Positions 21,930 through 34,339 of a stretch of 64,000 bases of DNA are shown piece by piece. Source of the stretch: Sipunculus nudus. Its lineage: Eukaryota > Annelida > Sipuncula > Golfingiida > Sipunculidae. Position 1 is the first letter of the stretch. Each line of letters opens with the position of its first letter. The DNA is taken from NCBI GenBank assembly GCA_026874595.1, contig CM049308.1:33720027-33784026 (forward strand). The letters are read 5' to 3'. A program made the translations under genes and the position numbers. The notes beneath the pieces were generated by a model. It was not told the origin of the DNA. It searched no databases and saw nothing but the letters and a program-made list of their open reading frames with translations.

Positions 21930-24900
21930 CTTAAGGGTCCCATTTCAGAAGGTGGTAGCTTTTCGAAGCAAGCCGTAATTAAATTACTTAAATCTCCTCT
22001 GTGATCGACTCAGAACCCCTGAGGCATGAGCTTTGTAACATCTGAAAGCTTAGAACATGTCCTAACCAAGTGTACCAATATTTGTTTCCGACTAACTATA
22101 GTCTCAGTGATATGAAACAAAATGTCCCTGTGGTTGATGCCATTTTGTTGTGTCCAGTGTCACATGCTGATGTGTATTTTTTTTCTTGAAAATATACCTA
22201 AGCACATTTTGCCTGTTATTTTTAAACATAACTTGGAAGTTTTTACATGCTGGAGGTGTCAAGCCTTCTTTTGATGTAGAACTGAGCAATTTGTGTGTGT
22301 TTTGTTGAAGTTGATGGGTAAGTTGATAAAGCAAGTTATGTTGTCACGTTTAACTTTTCAAAGTGACATATTTATTTGATTGTTTATTTTAGAGCTGGAA
22401 TATATTACTGTAAGGAATTTAAAGGACTTTTATGTAAATGCTCCTGAGCATTACTTTTAATGACAAGCTAGTTGTTTCCTTATATCATAACCAACTGGAA
22501 AAGTTTTCACTCTTAATTTCGGTGAACAATATGTAACGGTCTATTTTTACCAGAGATTGTCCGTCATGTCCACCATGGTAATAGCTATCCGGTGATTATC
22601 TGCTTTCTTTTTCCGTTTAATCCTGCAACAAATAATAAATACATTTAAGCATACTGATTTGTGATAAAAGCGATCCTTAACCCCGAAAATGTTCTAAAAT
22701 AGCTGTAATTATTTTCCGTATCAATTAAAAGTTCTACTCTAAGAAACAAGGGTATAGACAGCCCAGTGCTGCCAATAACAGTCCAAATATAATTAGAATA
22801 TATAAAAAGTTATACAGAACTAATTACCTGGAATATCATTTAAAGGTACAAGAATAATAACGGTACTTGTTCATATAGTAATTATATTAATATATAGTAA
22901 TAATAATCATATGATTATAATTACTACCTCTTTTATTTTTATCATCTGACGTTACCAACACTGAATCAGTTGTTAAATAGTATGGTTAAAAGTAGCATGC
23001 ATAATATGATTGTCATTAAAATTATTTATTTTTTTTTAATATATAAATTTCAAATTAATATGTTATATTTTTTATAATTATTTTATTATTAGTCTTGATT
23101 TTATTATTATATTTCATTATTTTTTAGTGTACTTATAAACTTAGTCCCGACAAAGACTTAAGTGATTAGTCTAGTTTAAGTACTTGTAATTCAACCTCTG
23201 GTCCCATGACACTCACTAAATAACTCGGCAGTTACAACGACGATCTGTCAATGTATGGGATGCTGTAAACGTCAGCAAATAATCTGGCAAGGCTAAACGC
23301 ATTTGAATTCTTTCGAAACGCTCATAAACAATCTCCGCGGAATTATCATTTTTTTCACTTTTAGATACAATAACCATTAGTTTAAATGTATAAATTGCAA
23401 CAAATCTACCACTCAGTGTTCCTGAGTCAGAACTGGTTTGGGAGATCCCGGTTCACCTACGCCTTCGGTTCCGTGTCGGTTATGCTCAGCTAAAACATGT
23501 AAGGTTGGACTGCCGCTTCACCATCTGATAATGCTGTATGAGTCTATTTGTTTTATGCAAATGACCAAGTGTTGTGAACTTGGATAAAAAAAAATGTCCA
23601 AGCCCACTCGCAGAGATTTTTGTTTATTGTCCATGTCAACCTCTTTAGCAGGAAAACGCGAAAAACAATTTCAAAGCGTGGTAGGCAGCATTGATTGCGA
23701 GTGGTTCCCTCTCTTACACTGACAATAGTATACAAAAGAAGAAATCCACCATGGAAAGATATGACACATTTGGAGATTATTAAGATTATCCTTTGCTTGT
23801 GATCCAAAAAATTAACACCAGGTGAAATGACAAATGCTGTCCCATACACAAAATTTGTGGCACCACCTACAATTGTTTCTGTGTGCAGTCCATCACTGCG
23901 TCCATTCCTCTTCCCTCCATATCTGTTGAACATGTCTTACCACATCACGTATGTAGTATGTCAATAAATAAGGGTCCCAATGCAAGACCTATTTACAAGC
24001 TAGTGTTGTTAAGGTCTGCCCACACTTTGGCATATCTGTTGCCAGCAGTGTCGAGGCCTGACACATCAGGAGACATTACTTGCCTCACTTATGTCATACT
24101 CCTGAGATTCTGCGGGTACACACACTTGATAGTCATTTGTAAACTGCCCATATCCTCTTTTCCCTTATGGCATTTTCCCCATGCCAGGCATGGTTACACA
24201 CTGACTTTGGTTCTTACCTGCCAAGGATGGCGCCTAGTTGAATAAATCCACTTGTCAAAATGAGCTTGTCACATGCCCTAATTATGCCCGCACATCCCAC
24301 AGGGGGGGGGGGGGGGGGCATTAGCATTTCCTTCAGTACATACGTACATATGTCCATCTATCATAGAATGTTAAAGTTTAGCTTGAAGTTTTTGCTAAGC
24401 GTTATACATTTAGAATGCTTAAGGAATGCCTATCATATTTGGTATACACCTTCCTTAGGTCATTTGCTGTTGCGGGAGCACATGTTTTATAAACATTTTC
24501 ATTTAGTTTATTAAATAGAATATTAAATTGTTAAAACCTATTAAAACTTGACATTTATATTTCATTCCACCAAGACATGCTCATATGTATTTGCAGAGAT
24601 TATTTTTCATAGTTATTCATATTTTCTAGTGAAAGGGTCCTGTGCCAATGACAGAGAACAAAATAGTCAAGGAATAAAATAGTTTATCTTTCATATAAAA
24701 AAAACGAGTTAATAATCATGTCAAATTGACAGAAGTGACACTTCTTTCTATGTGAATTAACAACTGTTCTTTAATCTTGAAAGATTACTTGGACCCTCTA
24801 CCTAACGAAGGCAACCCTGGGTTTGTACCTGCCCAAAAGCGTAAAGCCCCTGCCCAAGGCGGTCATGCAGTGTCAATCCCTATTATGTTTACATTTTCAT

Positions 24901-25060
24901 AGGAAATTTTTTCTTCTCCTTCATTCAGTTAGAATCATAAGGTAGATCAAGTAGAAAGTTACGACTTATGTGAAATGTGAATGTCATATGTAATTTTTTT
25001 TTTTCATTCAAATCCTAAAATCACTGTGTTTTTCTCGATGAATCCATATTTTTTTCTTAC
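21930..25060. other. Gene-poor region
   Basis: No supported gene. The stretch 22.8-23.1 kb is extremely AT-rich. Two overlapping ORFs of 120-126 codons at 23553-24245 on opposite strands have no recognisable domain. A run of 17 G lies at 24302-24318. Confidence 0.4.
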
Positions 25061-25310
25061 TTGTACACAATCAACTGCCAAGAACTGTTCCAGTCGGAAA
25101 TGGCACTGCACTTGTGAGAAACCTTAATCTGGCTGATCCCAGTGGTACAATCAAGGTTGCACTCTAGGGAGATGCCACAGGATCCCCAATAAAAGTTGGA
25201 AGTATGGTCCGACTGACACACATGCGTGTAAAGGGAGACTTGTTCAACAACAGTTTGTCTCTTGGGACCACAAGTCACACAAGAATCGAAGTAGGCAAAT
25301 TTTTTTTTAA
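25061..25310 (-). CDS. Candidate cysteine-rich internal exon, unknown protein
   Basis: A 250-bp open exon-like block on the minus strand. It is preceded by an acceptor (TTATTGTTTAG) at 25311 and followed by a strong donor (GTAAGAA) at 25060. It encodes about 83 residues with eight cysteines, in the pattern CVTC near the start, then HVC, SCG, LEC, LDC and HKC. Even cysteine spacing suggests a secreted or extracellular domain, but I do not recognise the family. A run of nine A at the exon's 5' end could shift the frame. No partner exons were identified. Could be a chance ORF. Confidence 0.35.
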
Positions 25311-26708
25311 CTAAACAATAACAAAACAAGATAACTAAATTCACAGATTTACAGAGTTTGTTCCCTCACTTGACATTGTCAAACAGACAGGCACAGGTGA
25401 AAACATGCAGTTCCGAGTGACACGTAAAACAAGAACCATTGTATCAAATTTGTGTGAAAATGAATAATATTTCGCAAACTTACAGTCTTGTAGTCAAACC
25501 TGACAGTTTTTTCATGCCTAGAAGTGTCCCTAGAAGGTACACCAGTGGTATTGCATTTATATTCTACAAACAATCATTTATAAAAATCATATTTTATAGA
25601 TTTATATATTTATTTGTTTTTAATTATATAGACATTCACCTTATCTCATGACACAAGAATGTCTGGTGTCTGCCATCTGTACATAAACCCTATACTATCT
25701 TAGCAATTTAAATTTGAATGAACACTTATCCATGCTTTCCCATATGTATACAATTTGGATAGCTTTCTGGATTGTGTGGTAGGTGGCACACCCTACATTG
25801 GCAATACAGGATAATCCAGGCCTCCAGAAAACCAGCTTTTTTAGAGCGAAGATAATTATTGGACACAACACTCAGGTTCCCAAGGCAGTTACTTCATTGG
25901 CATCGAAATTAAACTTACAACAAGAGTATGCATCTTCGGACTTTTTGTTGTTGAAGTTACAAAGATAAAATATTGAATTTTGTATAGAGAAGTTCTCTAA
26001 GAAAATTCATTTAAATACAGTCTGCCTGGAACAAACATCGTTTCAAGTCTAACAGAGGAAAAAGTCAAGCAGCTCATCATGATGTACCTTAACGGAGATA
26101 TCAGAAATGAGTTCTGTTAACTTTGAAATTCTAAAGAAGTAATTCTTGACAATATGAATAAAGAAATGGTTACTTAAGATCTTGCTTTTATCAGGTGAAG
26201 TGCTTTCCTGTAATTTTAATTTAAATAAGAATTCTGAAATGCACTCTCTGTCATTCCTAATTTCTGTAGACCCTACATGTCTCTGGAAAATAAAACACTA
26301 TTTTTTTCAGATGCTTTTCTTTATTGTATGAAAACATGTCAACATAGTGGATACATGCAATCATTAGGATGTTAATTGAACACATATTCACTTTGAACTT
26401 CTTCGCTAAAGGAGAGGTTTTTGTCCTTTCTTGTAATGCTGTTCTTCTGTTGAACATCTTGCTGCTGTTGACTTTTGATTGTGCAAAGGTAATGTCTTAA
26501 TCAATATACCAATGGTTTACTTGTCCCATTGAAATTATATAAAACAATATTACTAATTATTTGAAAAATAAAATATTTCGGCTTTATTTACCTGTTTTTA
26601 AACATTTTAAAAATGGAAAACAAGGAATTGCCCTGAAAAATAAAGGGAAAATACATTTTTTTCAAACGGCAACTTGCAGGCCCTGTATTTCATTCAGAGA
26701 TCTAGAGT
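25311..26708. other. Non-coding spacer
   Basis: No recognisable gene or repeat. Short ORFs lack motifs. Confidence 0.4.
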
Positions 26709-27731
26709 GCTTGCCAGTGTGAATAAAGCAAGCACGGCTGCTGCCCCCTTAACAGTGTTGATTTAAGAATTAGTTTCCATAAATTTCAAATTTAAGTATT
26801 TAATATTACTATCCTCTTACTGTGCCCATACATGAAAAGCAAAATTCATTAATCTTAACATCATACCAGACCATTGCTGTGCAAAGCATGTGAAGTAAGC
26901 CATGGGCATCTTTCAAGCTTTAATCATTAACCATACCTTAAAACTGAATCTTCAAATTTTCAGAAGTCAGATATTTTATTATTATGATGCTTCATGAGTT
27001 TTTTTGTAGATTTCGGCTTCCAAAGCACAAATAAGGAATATATTTTTCACTAAATAACTTGTTTAAGATATTTGACAAAATAGAATGTTTAATAAAGTTG
27101 AAATATGCTTAATATTTTAAATAAGCTTAAAGTATGAGACTGCTATGCAAAACCGTTGGTCAAATAATTTAAATCTTAGAGTAATAAAAAGAATTCGCTA
27201 GATTTGTATAAATATGAATTTTGAATCAAATGACACAAAGTAACATTTTGTCCATGTAGAATTTCATAAATCTGAACGAGTGAGAATGACCTATTATATT
27301 TAATCAGCTGTTACAATTCAAATATAAATGCTCTGATCATTAATTTATGTTAGTTCCCAGGAAAATTGAAAAGATTATAATATCAAAAGCCCTGTGGGTA
27401 AAACTGTAATTTATTAATTATATCATTTAAATAATATTTATCAAATCAGCTCAAACCGGAAATTAACAGGGCGATTGGTATACGTAATGCACATAAGGAT
27501 TACACACTTAAAGGAAAACCACTAATCGGATACCCTGGCATGTCATCAGACATCTGCAACTAACATGACTAGATTTCATGTAGAATTATCACCCTTTTCA
27601 CGTAAAGGAATGTTTTAAATAAATTCTCGTAAATCTCTTCACCCAACTGACTGTTACAATATATGAATAAAATAAGGAAATGTTTGTTGTTGTCAATGAA
27701 ATTACAATCGTTTATGTCATTGCAGCAGAAA
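26709..27731. repeat. Long dispersed repeat C, copy 1
   Basis: About 1.0 kb that aligns in the same orientation with 41540-42808. Landmarks include GCACGGCTGCTGC at the start, AAAACCGTTGGTCA in the middle and AATAAAATAAGGAAA near the end. The later copy is about 245 bp longer, mainly from an insertion around 42470-42715. It is non-coding on both strands. Confidence 0.8.
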
Positions 27732-29413
27732 TAATCGAGGGATATAAAGACACAAATTTAAGAGACAATAGCTGACTACAATTAACAAACGTTATATATA
27801 CTGGATACTTGCTAATCCTTCTATAATCATGTATTTCCCAACTTTTTCGAAGAACTGAAGTTTCCGGGGTGAAAGACCCATTCAACAGGTTTTACACGAC
27901 ATTATGAATTGTAGTGTCAAATGCCTGTTGCAAATCAAAGTACCAGGTCAGTAAGTATATTCAGAAACGCGCGCGTTTCCGCGGAATCCCCGCTCCGCAA
28001 ATCGTTTTCTTACAAGGGAATCCCCATCCTCAATCGTTCCCAGTAACATACCAAGCATGTACATGTATTTGTACATGTCACTGTATTCATCCATAGATTT
28101 ATAACTTTCGTTCTATTTACAGGAACGTATAGTTTTCATTACTATTGACATGTATTATGACATGCAGAATAATACCTATATATATATATTAAATAAAGTG
28201 AAAAAACAGAGCAGCGATAAAGTATGATTTGTCACCATGATCAATGCTTGGGCGTCTGCAAGCAGAGAGCATTCGTGTCCTTGACCTCTACTACAAGAAG
28301 ACTCATCCGCGCGCGTTTCCGCGCGCATGGAAAAGGGACATATGATTTACACTGGTGCGACTTTTCCGCGTGCATTTTCAAAGACTTTTTCCTGGATTTT
28401 ATGCATTTTGACTTCAGTTTACTTTCTCAGTTGTTGCAAGAACTTTCTACTGGACTGTCATTTTAAGAGAGTATACATTTAAAGAACTTATCGTGGTGAC
28501 TGTGTTGGTATCCAGGCATACTGTGCACATTATTTTTCTATGTGATTGTATTTATTTGTTGATATACTGCTGTTTTACTGTATAATTGTATTGATTTAGT
28601 GCATTGTATTGTTAGAGTGTTTTAAGAATAAATTATAGTTATTTGTTAACAAAAAACCACTGACTTCTTTATTCATTCCCTTAGACATTTCACGCTGCCA
28701 AGTGTTATAGAATCAGATTTTTTTTATCTCCATTACAAGATTTGTGTTCATCACACATACGTTATCTGTTTATATTAGGTTCCGTAACAATATAAAATTA
28801 AAACAATCATATACAATTCAACAACAAATTCAGATTAATTTCTTGTTGAATTTCAGCTCTTGGAGATAGATAAAAGGAACCTACATTGCAAGTTCTTTGG
28901 AACTGATGAGAAACAAGAGGAGTCGTACGTTTTATGGTAGGGCAAGAATGTGGCCTATTGATCTGCAACGAGCAGCACCTCCATGATACTATTCGCACCA
29001 CCAATTAAGACGAGTTAGTCGAAAAAATTTATACACCATCAGATGTGGAGGTCTACATCCAAGGTGAAAACCATCAGAATAATAAGATCTGCACTATGCA
29101 TTGAAACACCTATCTGTTAATGTGGTTAAACAGCAGAAAGTGTGTGTGAAAAATATAAATAAAAATTTTTCAAGATAAAAATTTACTTTGCCTATGATGT
29201 TTACTGTAAAAATGCTTATTTTTGCTGAAAATCATTCACACAATCAGATCCTTTAGAGCCTCATGAAATTTTATTTGTTTATTTATTTTTTTCATCAGAA
29301 TGTTAATGTCTCATCTTCTCGTAAGTCTCCATTTATATCAAAAACTTATACTATAAAACTCTGTCAGTGTTGTCTACACGTGAAAACACAATATTATGCT
29401 GACAATGGTTTGC

Positions 29414-29415
<2 letters not shown>
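27732..29415. other. Non-coding spacer with two CpG-rich patches
   Basis: Mostly AT-rich. The string CGCGCGCGTTTCCGCG occurs at about 27968 and again at 28308, which is unusual against the local composition. No supported gene. Confidence 0.4.

Positions 29416-29464
<49 letters not shown>
29416..29464. repeat. (TA)n microsatellite
   Basis: About 24 TA repeats. It is followed at 29466-29570 by short imperfect direct repeats of TGGTAGAAAC. Confidence 0.9.
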
Positions 29465-29467
<3 letters not shown>

Positions 29468-29756
29468 AGGGTAGAGACAGCGCTCTGGTAGAATCGAAGT
29501 TTCTATTGGTAGAAACAACGATTGGAGTCTCTGCTGGTAGAAACCACAATCAGAATCTCTACCAGATGGAAAACCTGCGCACTTGTGAAGGGGAGTTTAT
29601 TGTAAGTCTATGGCCACAGGATCCGTGAGCTGGACTTTAGATGGTTCATACTGTGGGTCCGTCTTGCAGCGGCTGGTACTGAGCAATCAAGTGATAACTG
29701 TAGGAGGAAACAGTATTCATTATCAGCGCACGAAATTTCTCCCCATCCTATGTATC

Positions 29757-30020
29757 TCAATTCTTCAGTGCCCAGTAGATGTAAGTCTTGATGCTGGTGG
29801 CTTTATCTGAAAGCGGATGGTGCCACGTCTTGCCCTTCTTGTAATTCGGTCCCCGACAAACGCTCTTCAGTTCCTTAGCTATATTCTTGGTAGCATGCCA
29901 GGTGTTATTTGTAGAAACATTTGGGCGCAGTTCATCGTGTATGAACTTGCTGACCAGGTGTTTCTGTCATGGCAGTGTATCTTCACCTGCTCATCCATTC
30001 CATCAATGTACTGGTACAAT
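29757..30020 (-). pseudogene. DDE-type transposase remnant (TWHATKN motif)
   Basis: On the minus strand one frame reads SKFIHDELRPNV, then TWHATKNIAKELK and KTWHHPLSDKATSIK, and stops at 29757. Just upstream, in another frame, is IHCHDRNT. Together these resemble the catalytic core of a cut-and-paste transposase family seen in fish and invertebrates: an HDRN-like Asp segment followed by a D/TWHxxKN block. The frame change between HDRNT and the TWH block is a lesion. The exact superfamily cannot be fixed from this fragment. Confidence 0.5.
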
Positions 30021-30389
30021 CACAGTAAACACGCGCTTCAGGAATTCTCTAGAAAAATCTCCGTTTATCTCCACACACCAGGCTCAACACGTGACCCACG
30101 ACCAGGCGTGAAAGCTGCAAGAACAGAAATAGTGATTGAGAAGAATGCATCCATGACCAGTTGATCATTAAACTGTCCTATTTTGTAGAATAGACATTTC
30201 ATGTTTAGGCAAACTTTCATTTTTCGTTATAACCTTGGTATATACTCCAAATCAAGATTTAATTGTAGGCCATTCTCCTGTCATTCTGTAAAATTAAGCC
30301 TTCATTATGCTTCTTGCCATCTAATAATGTTATTGAGACATGTTAAAGGATTCCAATGCATTTACCTTTGATTAAAATATACTGTAGTT

Positions 30390-30561
30390 TTATTGCTCAC
30401 TTTGTTTTGCATCCTCCTCTAGTTGTTCTTCTATAAAGCTAAGCATCTGATTGCATTTTTCCTTGTTCCCTTGCCAGTATCTTGTCGACCATATTCGGAA
30501 GTTTGTCTTGCATATTATCATCCAGATGGACTCCATACTGCAACTTCACTTCAAGTAGCAA
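30390..30561 (-). pseudogene. Decayed exon upstream of the transposase remnant
   Basis: A good acceptor (TTTTTATTTCAG) at 30562 precedes a frame reading LLLEVKLQYGVHLDDNM, then KLPNMVDKIL. A shift to another frame gives YWQGNKEKCNQMLSFIEEQL and ends at a TAA at 30390. Both halves look like protein with helical, charged character, so one small indel probably separates them. It lies about 0.4 kb upstream of the TWH-motif remnant on the same strand and may belong to the same dead gene. Confidence 0.4.
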
Positions 30562-32019
30562 CTGAAATAAAAACAAGGGCTTAAGGGCCCAAAACTCACC
30601 TGTGAACACTTCCCATATGGTAACACTGGAAAAATAACAGTTTTATTCATTTCATAATTAAAATGTGTCAGCAAATATTTTAGTTACAAACATGCAAATA
30701 ATGTATATAGATATTTAGAAACAAGCACTTTAGAATCCGCCATTAATCTCTTGCAACTTTGGTCATTTTGCATAATTGACAAAACTGCTCTCAGGCATAA
30801 ATTTGTTGTAATATTTATGTTTGCAACACCTGGGGGAAATTAACAAAGATAATTAACAGGGCATAATGAGGATGGAAAAAGACCCATCGCTACAACTCGG
30901 CAAGACTGAGTTATCTAGGCTAAAAATGTAGTCCACCACGGGCCCTTGAATCCTTATATAAGAGAACTAATAAACCCCATGGTTTAAACTGGGTTAATTG
31001 AAGCCATGTAAGTACTAACCTACCTGCTTATGACATTATCTTAACTCACAATTAATATTTATAGTAAATGTAAATAAAAACACAGGGCTGGAAAGCTCTA
31101 CCGTTGGCCTGGAGGTATACCTCCAGGTGTACCGCTGGTTCGAGCAGTATATTTTGTGGCACCAATTGGCTGTGCTAATTTTTAAATTGGTGATGTCATA
31201 ATGGTTTTGATACAACGCCAACTAGGCAGTTAAAGAAATTGGTGTGTTTGAGGCCAGTCAGCCACTGCAGGTGGCAGTTTAAAGAACCGCCGTCATCGCT
31301 TCCATGAAGGCCACATATTCTTTAAATCACACATCAAGTACCAATAATCCTACTGTGCTCATAAACATGACAAATACCTTGAGCTTTCGAAACTGATGTA
31401 CGGTCAAGTGGGCAGTATTGACGGAGTCACTCATGAACCGGATAATCAGACCTGTCCGAATGTCCATTTGCTGCGACCACTATTGCATGAACCTGCCTCT
31501 GACTTGGAAAAAGACAAACAACAGCAGCAGGTTCCGTGACAACCACTTTAATTCTTCCTCAACTTACTGACAAAGAAAAATCACCTGACAGCAAAGAGTC
31601 GGATGCACCAAATGTTGAGTTCATTAACACTTTCACCACTTAATCGAAGATTGGGACATATGGGAGCAAAGCAGACATGAAATACTATACTAAGATGAAA
31701 AATATCTAGAACCAACTGTGGCTGTTGCATTGAAATGTCTCTTTAAACTTTATACGAGCCAGATTTAATTTTTTTCATGAATGGTCTTCATTTTATTTAA
31801 ATCTTGCTTAAGACGTAGGAAATATATATCCCGATAGCCTTCCCTCAGCTCTTTAAGTATTGTGGCATATTTCAAAGTCGCCGGTAGTGACACTGAACTG
31901 TTCTACCGTCAACAAATTTTCAACCATCACAGGCATTGTCCCTTGACTTGTTGGCCTTGATCAGATACGTCACCAACTTCTCTGGCAAATACATCCTCCT
32001 ACATTTGCACAGTTAACAA
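30562..32019. other. Non-coding or unrecognised sequence
   Basis: No recognisable gene. Around 31540-31660 the plus strand has an open, hydrophilic stretch (TDKEKSPDSKESDAP) that may be a relic of coding sequence but matches no family I know. Confidence 0.3.
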
Positions 32020-32372
32020 AGTTCAACCTCCTGCTACTCGGCCAAAAATCTCCGAACTGGAACCATTCGAACAAACGTGAGAAAGATTGTTGCAGGGATC
32101 ATTTCTGTGAAATATTGGACAATTTGGCTGGACAGTTTCGGAGAAGAAGATTTTTAAAGCTTTTTACAGTTTTTTCTCTATAAAATCTAAGAAAATGCAG
32201 TTAGAAAAAAATAAACAAAATCCGATATAGTTTTTTGGATGACTGATTATTTGCAAAATATTTAGTGATGCTAGCTCCAGCCGTTTTTGAGATAGCTATG
32301 GTTAACCTACAGACGACGCACGACACACGACGGACGACGCCGCACCATCGCATAAGCTCACAGGTTAGCTAA
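32020..32372. mobile_element. Dispersed element D, copy 1
   Basis: Ends in CGCATAAGCTCACAGGTTAGC with a run of GACGACGC-type repeats before it. The reverse complement lies at 52851-53190 (CGAACCTGTGAGCTTATGCG onwards), with shared AAACTGTTCAGCCAAATTGTCC-like sequence. The boundaries inside the window and the lack of coding capacity suggest a MITE-like or other short dispersed element. Confidence 0.65.
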
Positions 32373-32563
32373 AAAAGAGCAGACTGGTTATTAACAACCA
32401 TTCTGATCTGAATTAACTACTACTATTTGTAAATCTTTTTATGCTCCAATCCTAAATCTCCTAATGCAATAATCCTAACGTAATGAAAGTCCTTGCCAAA
32501 CATTTTATTTAAGACAACCGCTTTCAACATTTTCAGGATGTCGAAATTGCAAGTCAGGATTAT

Positions 32564-33570
32564 TTAATCAGAGCAGCAATTTTTTAACATGATTTTATCG
32601 TGCAAAAGTGCTCTGCTCATATTTAATTTAAATAATATTATTCCTTGTGACAGGAAAACATTAAAAAAATTAACTAAATGATCCTGGGTAGCATCCCAAA
32701 GTTCAGCATCAAAAGAGATTTCCTCAAGATGGTAACCAGGGTTGCTGAAAACAAAAAAAATATGCACATTTGATTTCTGAAAGAGCCATTTGTCCCTGAA
32801 CTTTTGTATAGTATGGGTGATGTTTCTTTAAGCATTGTATGCCTTTATTTACAGTGAGACAGTCAAAATTGTCATCAGTAGGTACATTTTTTGCACATTT
32901 GAGTGGACATTTTATTTACAGATGGCTACCACAACAGTCACATGTTACAATTCTGTCAGGTGAGGCTCCCAAGAAACTATATTCTTTTGACACAAATAGT
33001 CCACATTTTTTAACCTTGACATTTTTGTGTCCAAGCTCTTCCAAAACGGCTTTGAACTTTTGAGCAGCCGGCTCTTCCATGTACCGTCCATATTTGAATG
33101 GTGCCAGCTCACTAGATGGTGGATTGTACTGCATAACATCTGCAAGTAAAGGGTCCATGTTGATATCATTGTCATCAGTGTAGAATTTCATGCGTGAACA
33201 CACACGATGAAATTTTGAAGAGGTAAAATGCGTCCATTACGTTGAGCATGCCATACATCACTGTCTTGCTCTCTTGTGGCAATAAGTGCAGTTTGCTGTT
33301 TGATTCGATGAGTGTCACATATTAATATTTCAAGCAATTCTTTATGTTTACTGCACTTATCAGCAATTTCAATAATACTTGGTGGAAGAACTTGGGGTTG
33401 AATGTTTTTCCTCTGATCATATTTCATGTATTCAGCAGAGCGCTGAGGTCAGCGTTCTGTTACCACAGAAGAACCTGCCTGCAATGGCAGATCTTTGTTT
33501 GACAGTTCCTATATTGCTGTTTTCACCTTCATGTCATACAAGGAAGTCATCAGTGTCTTCTTAATCCCTT
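32564..33570 (-). pseudogene. YqaJ-type (lambda exonuclease-like) nuclease, inactivated
   Basis: The minus strand carries the YqaJ recombinase/exonuclease fold in broken pieces. From 33427 down it reads REQDSDVWHAQRNGRI, then in another frame SSKFHRVCSRM, KYGRYMEEPAA and FLGASPDRIVTCDCCG. The catalytic Asp is in ASPD at 32955-32957. The next catalytic motif, normally ExK in EIKCP, reads stop-IKCP: the Glu codon is TAA at 32916-32918. The same frame continues through HHPYYTKVQGQMA. A run of eight A at 32753-32760 shifts the frame into GYHLEEISFDAELW. The lesions are a frameshift near 33225, a stop at the active site and an indel in the A8 run. Such domains in molluscs and cnidarians often sit in SWIM zinc-finger proteins of mobile origin. 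The family call is strong from motif order. Confidence 0.8.
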
Positions 33571-34339
33571 GCCTTTGCCTGTGAACAAACCAGATTTTCT
33601 CATTCCCATATTGTAACATTGTTCACCTGAATATTACTTCCCATTAACAATTTAAGGCCAAATTGCACATGCATTCGCAAACCCTCACACTGATATCTTC
33701 CTGCATGTAAAGCATGGTACGTAACTTTAGTGTGCTGTCGCTACTCACTATGTTTTCACCAACTACATTTAGTCTCTGCTCTTAGGGTCTACACCACTAT
33801 TAATCAGATATACTCCTGCCGGTCAGGAACACTGGTGCAGCTGCCCTCATCTGCTCAAACCTGTTAACACTACATATCACGGCTTCCCTAACCTGGGCCA
33901 AGGTCAATGTAAGTTCTGTTTGTTAAATATAAGCCCTGGAGGGGCAAAAATGGTCCCGGGCAAACCTGATTACAGAATTCCAGACACGACTATCGATTTT
34001 ATTCAGAATAGGTATTTAGAGGTGTATTATTCAAATCTATAGTAAAATATACCTCGGTTTTTAATATAAATGCCAATGCCGCGTATATGAGAACCACTGT
34101 CGCGCCATTCGCCCTTATAAGCGCATGCACGTTTTCCTATATTCAACCACCAGAAGTACCTTTCAATAAAGTTTATTTCTGCGTTATGCTTTTTGATATC
34201 TTTACGATACTTATCCTTTGGCAAGCGCGATAGGACCTTTCTATTATCAATAAAAAAAAAATTATAGTTATTAAGCCAACAGTACCTAAGCTATGACACG
34301 CCGCTAAAAGGTACCCTCAAAAACAGATTGGTTGAATCA
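33571..34339. other. Possible upstream remains of the YqaJ gene and spacer
   Basis: On the minus strand near 33840-33920 a short open stretch reads LAQVREAVICSVNRFEQM, and near 33540-33590 GIKKTLMTSLYDMK, which resembles the GxxxTLYD stretch upstream of YqaJ in related proteins. Stops interrupt both. The rest is uninformative. Confidence 0.3.

Noticed and set aside
23553-24245. Overlapping ORFs of 126 and 120 codons on opposite strands
   Set aside because: No domain, no convincing splice sites, and their overlap on both strands suggests chance openness.
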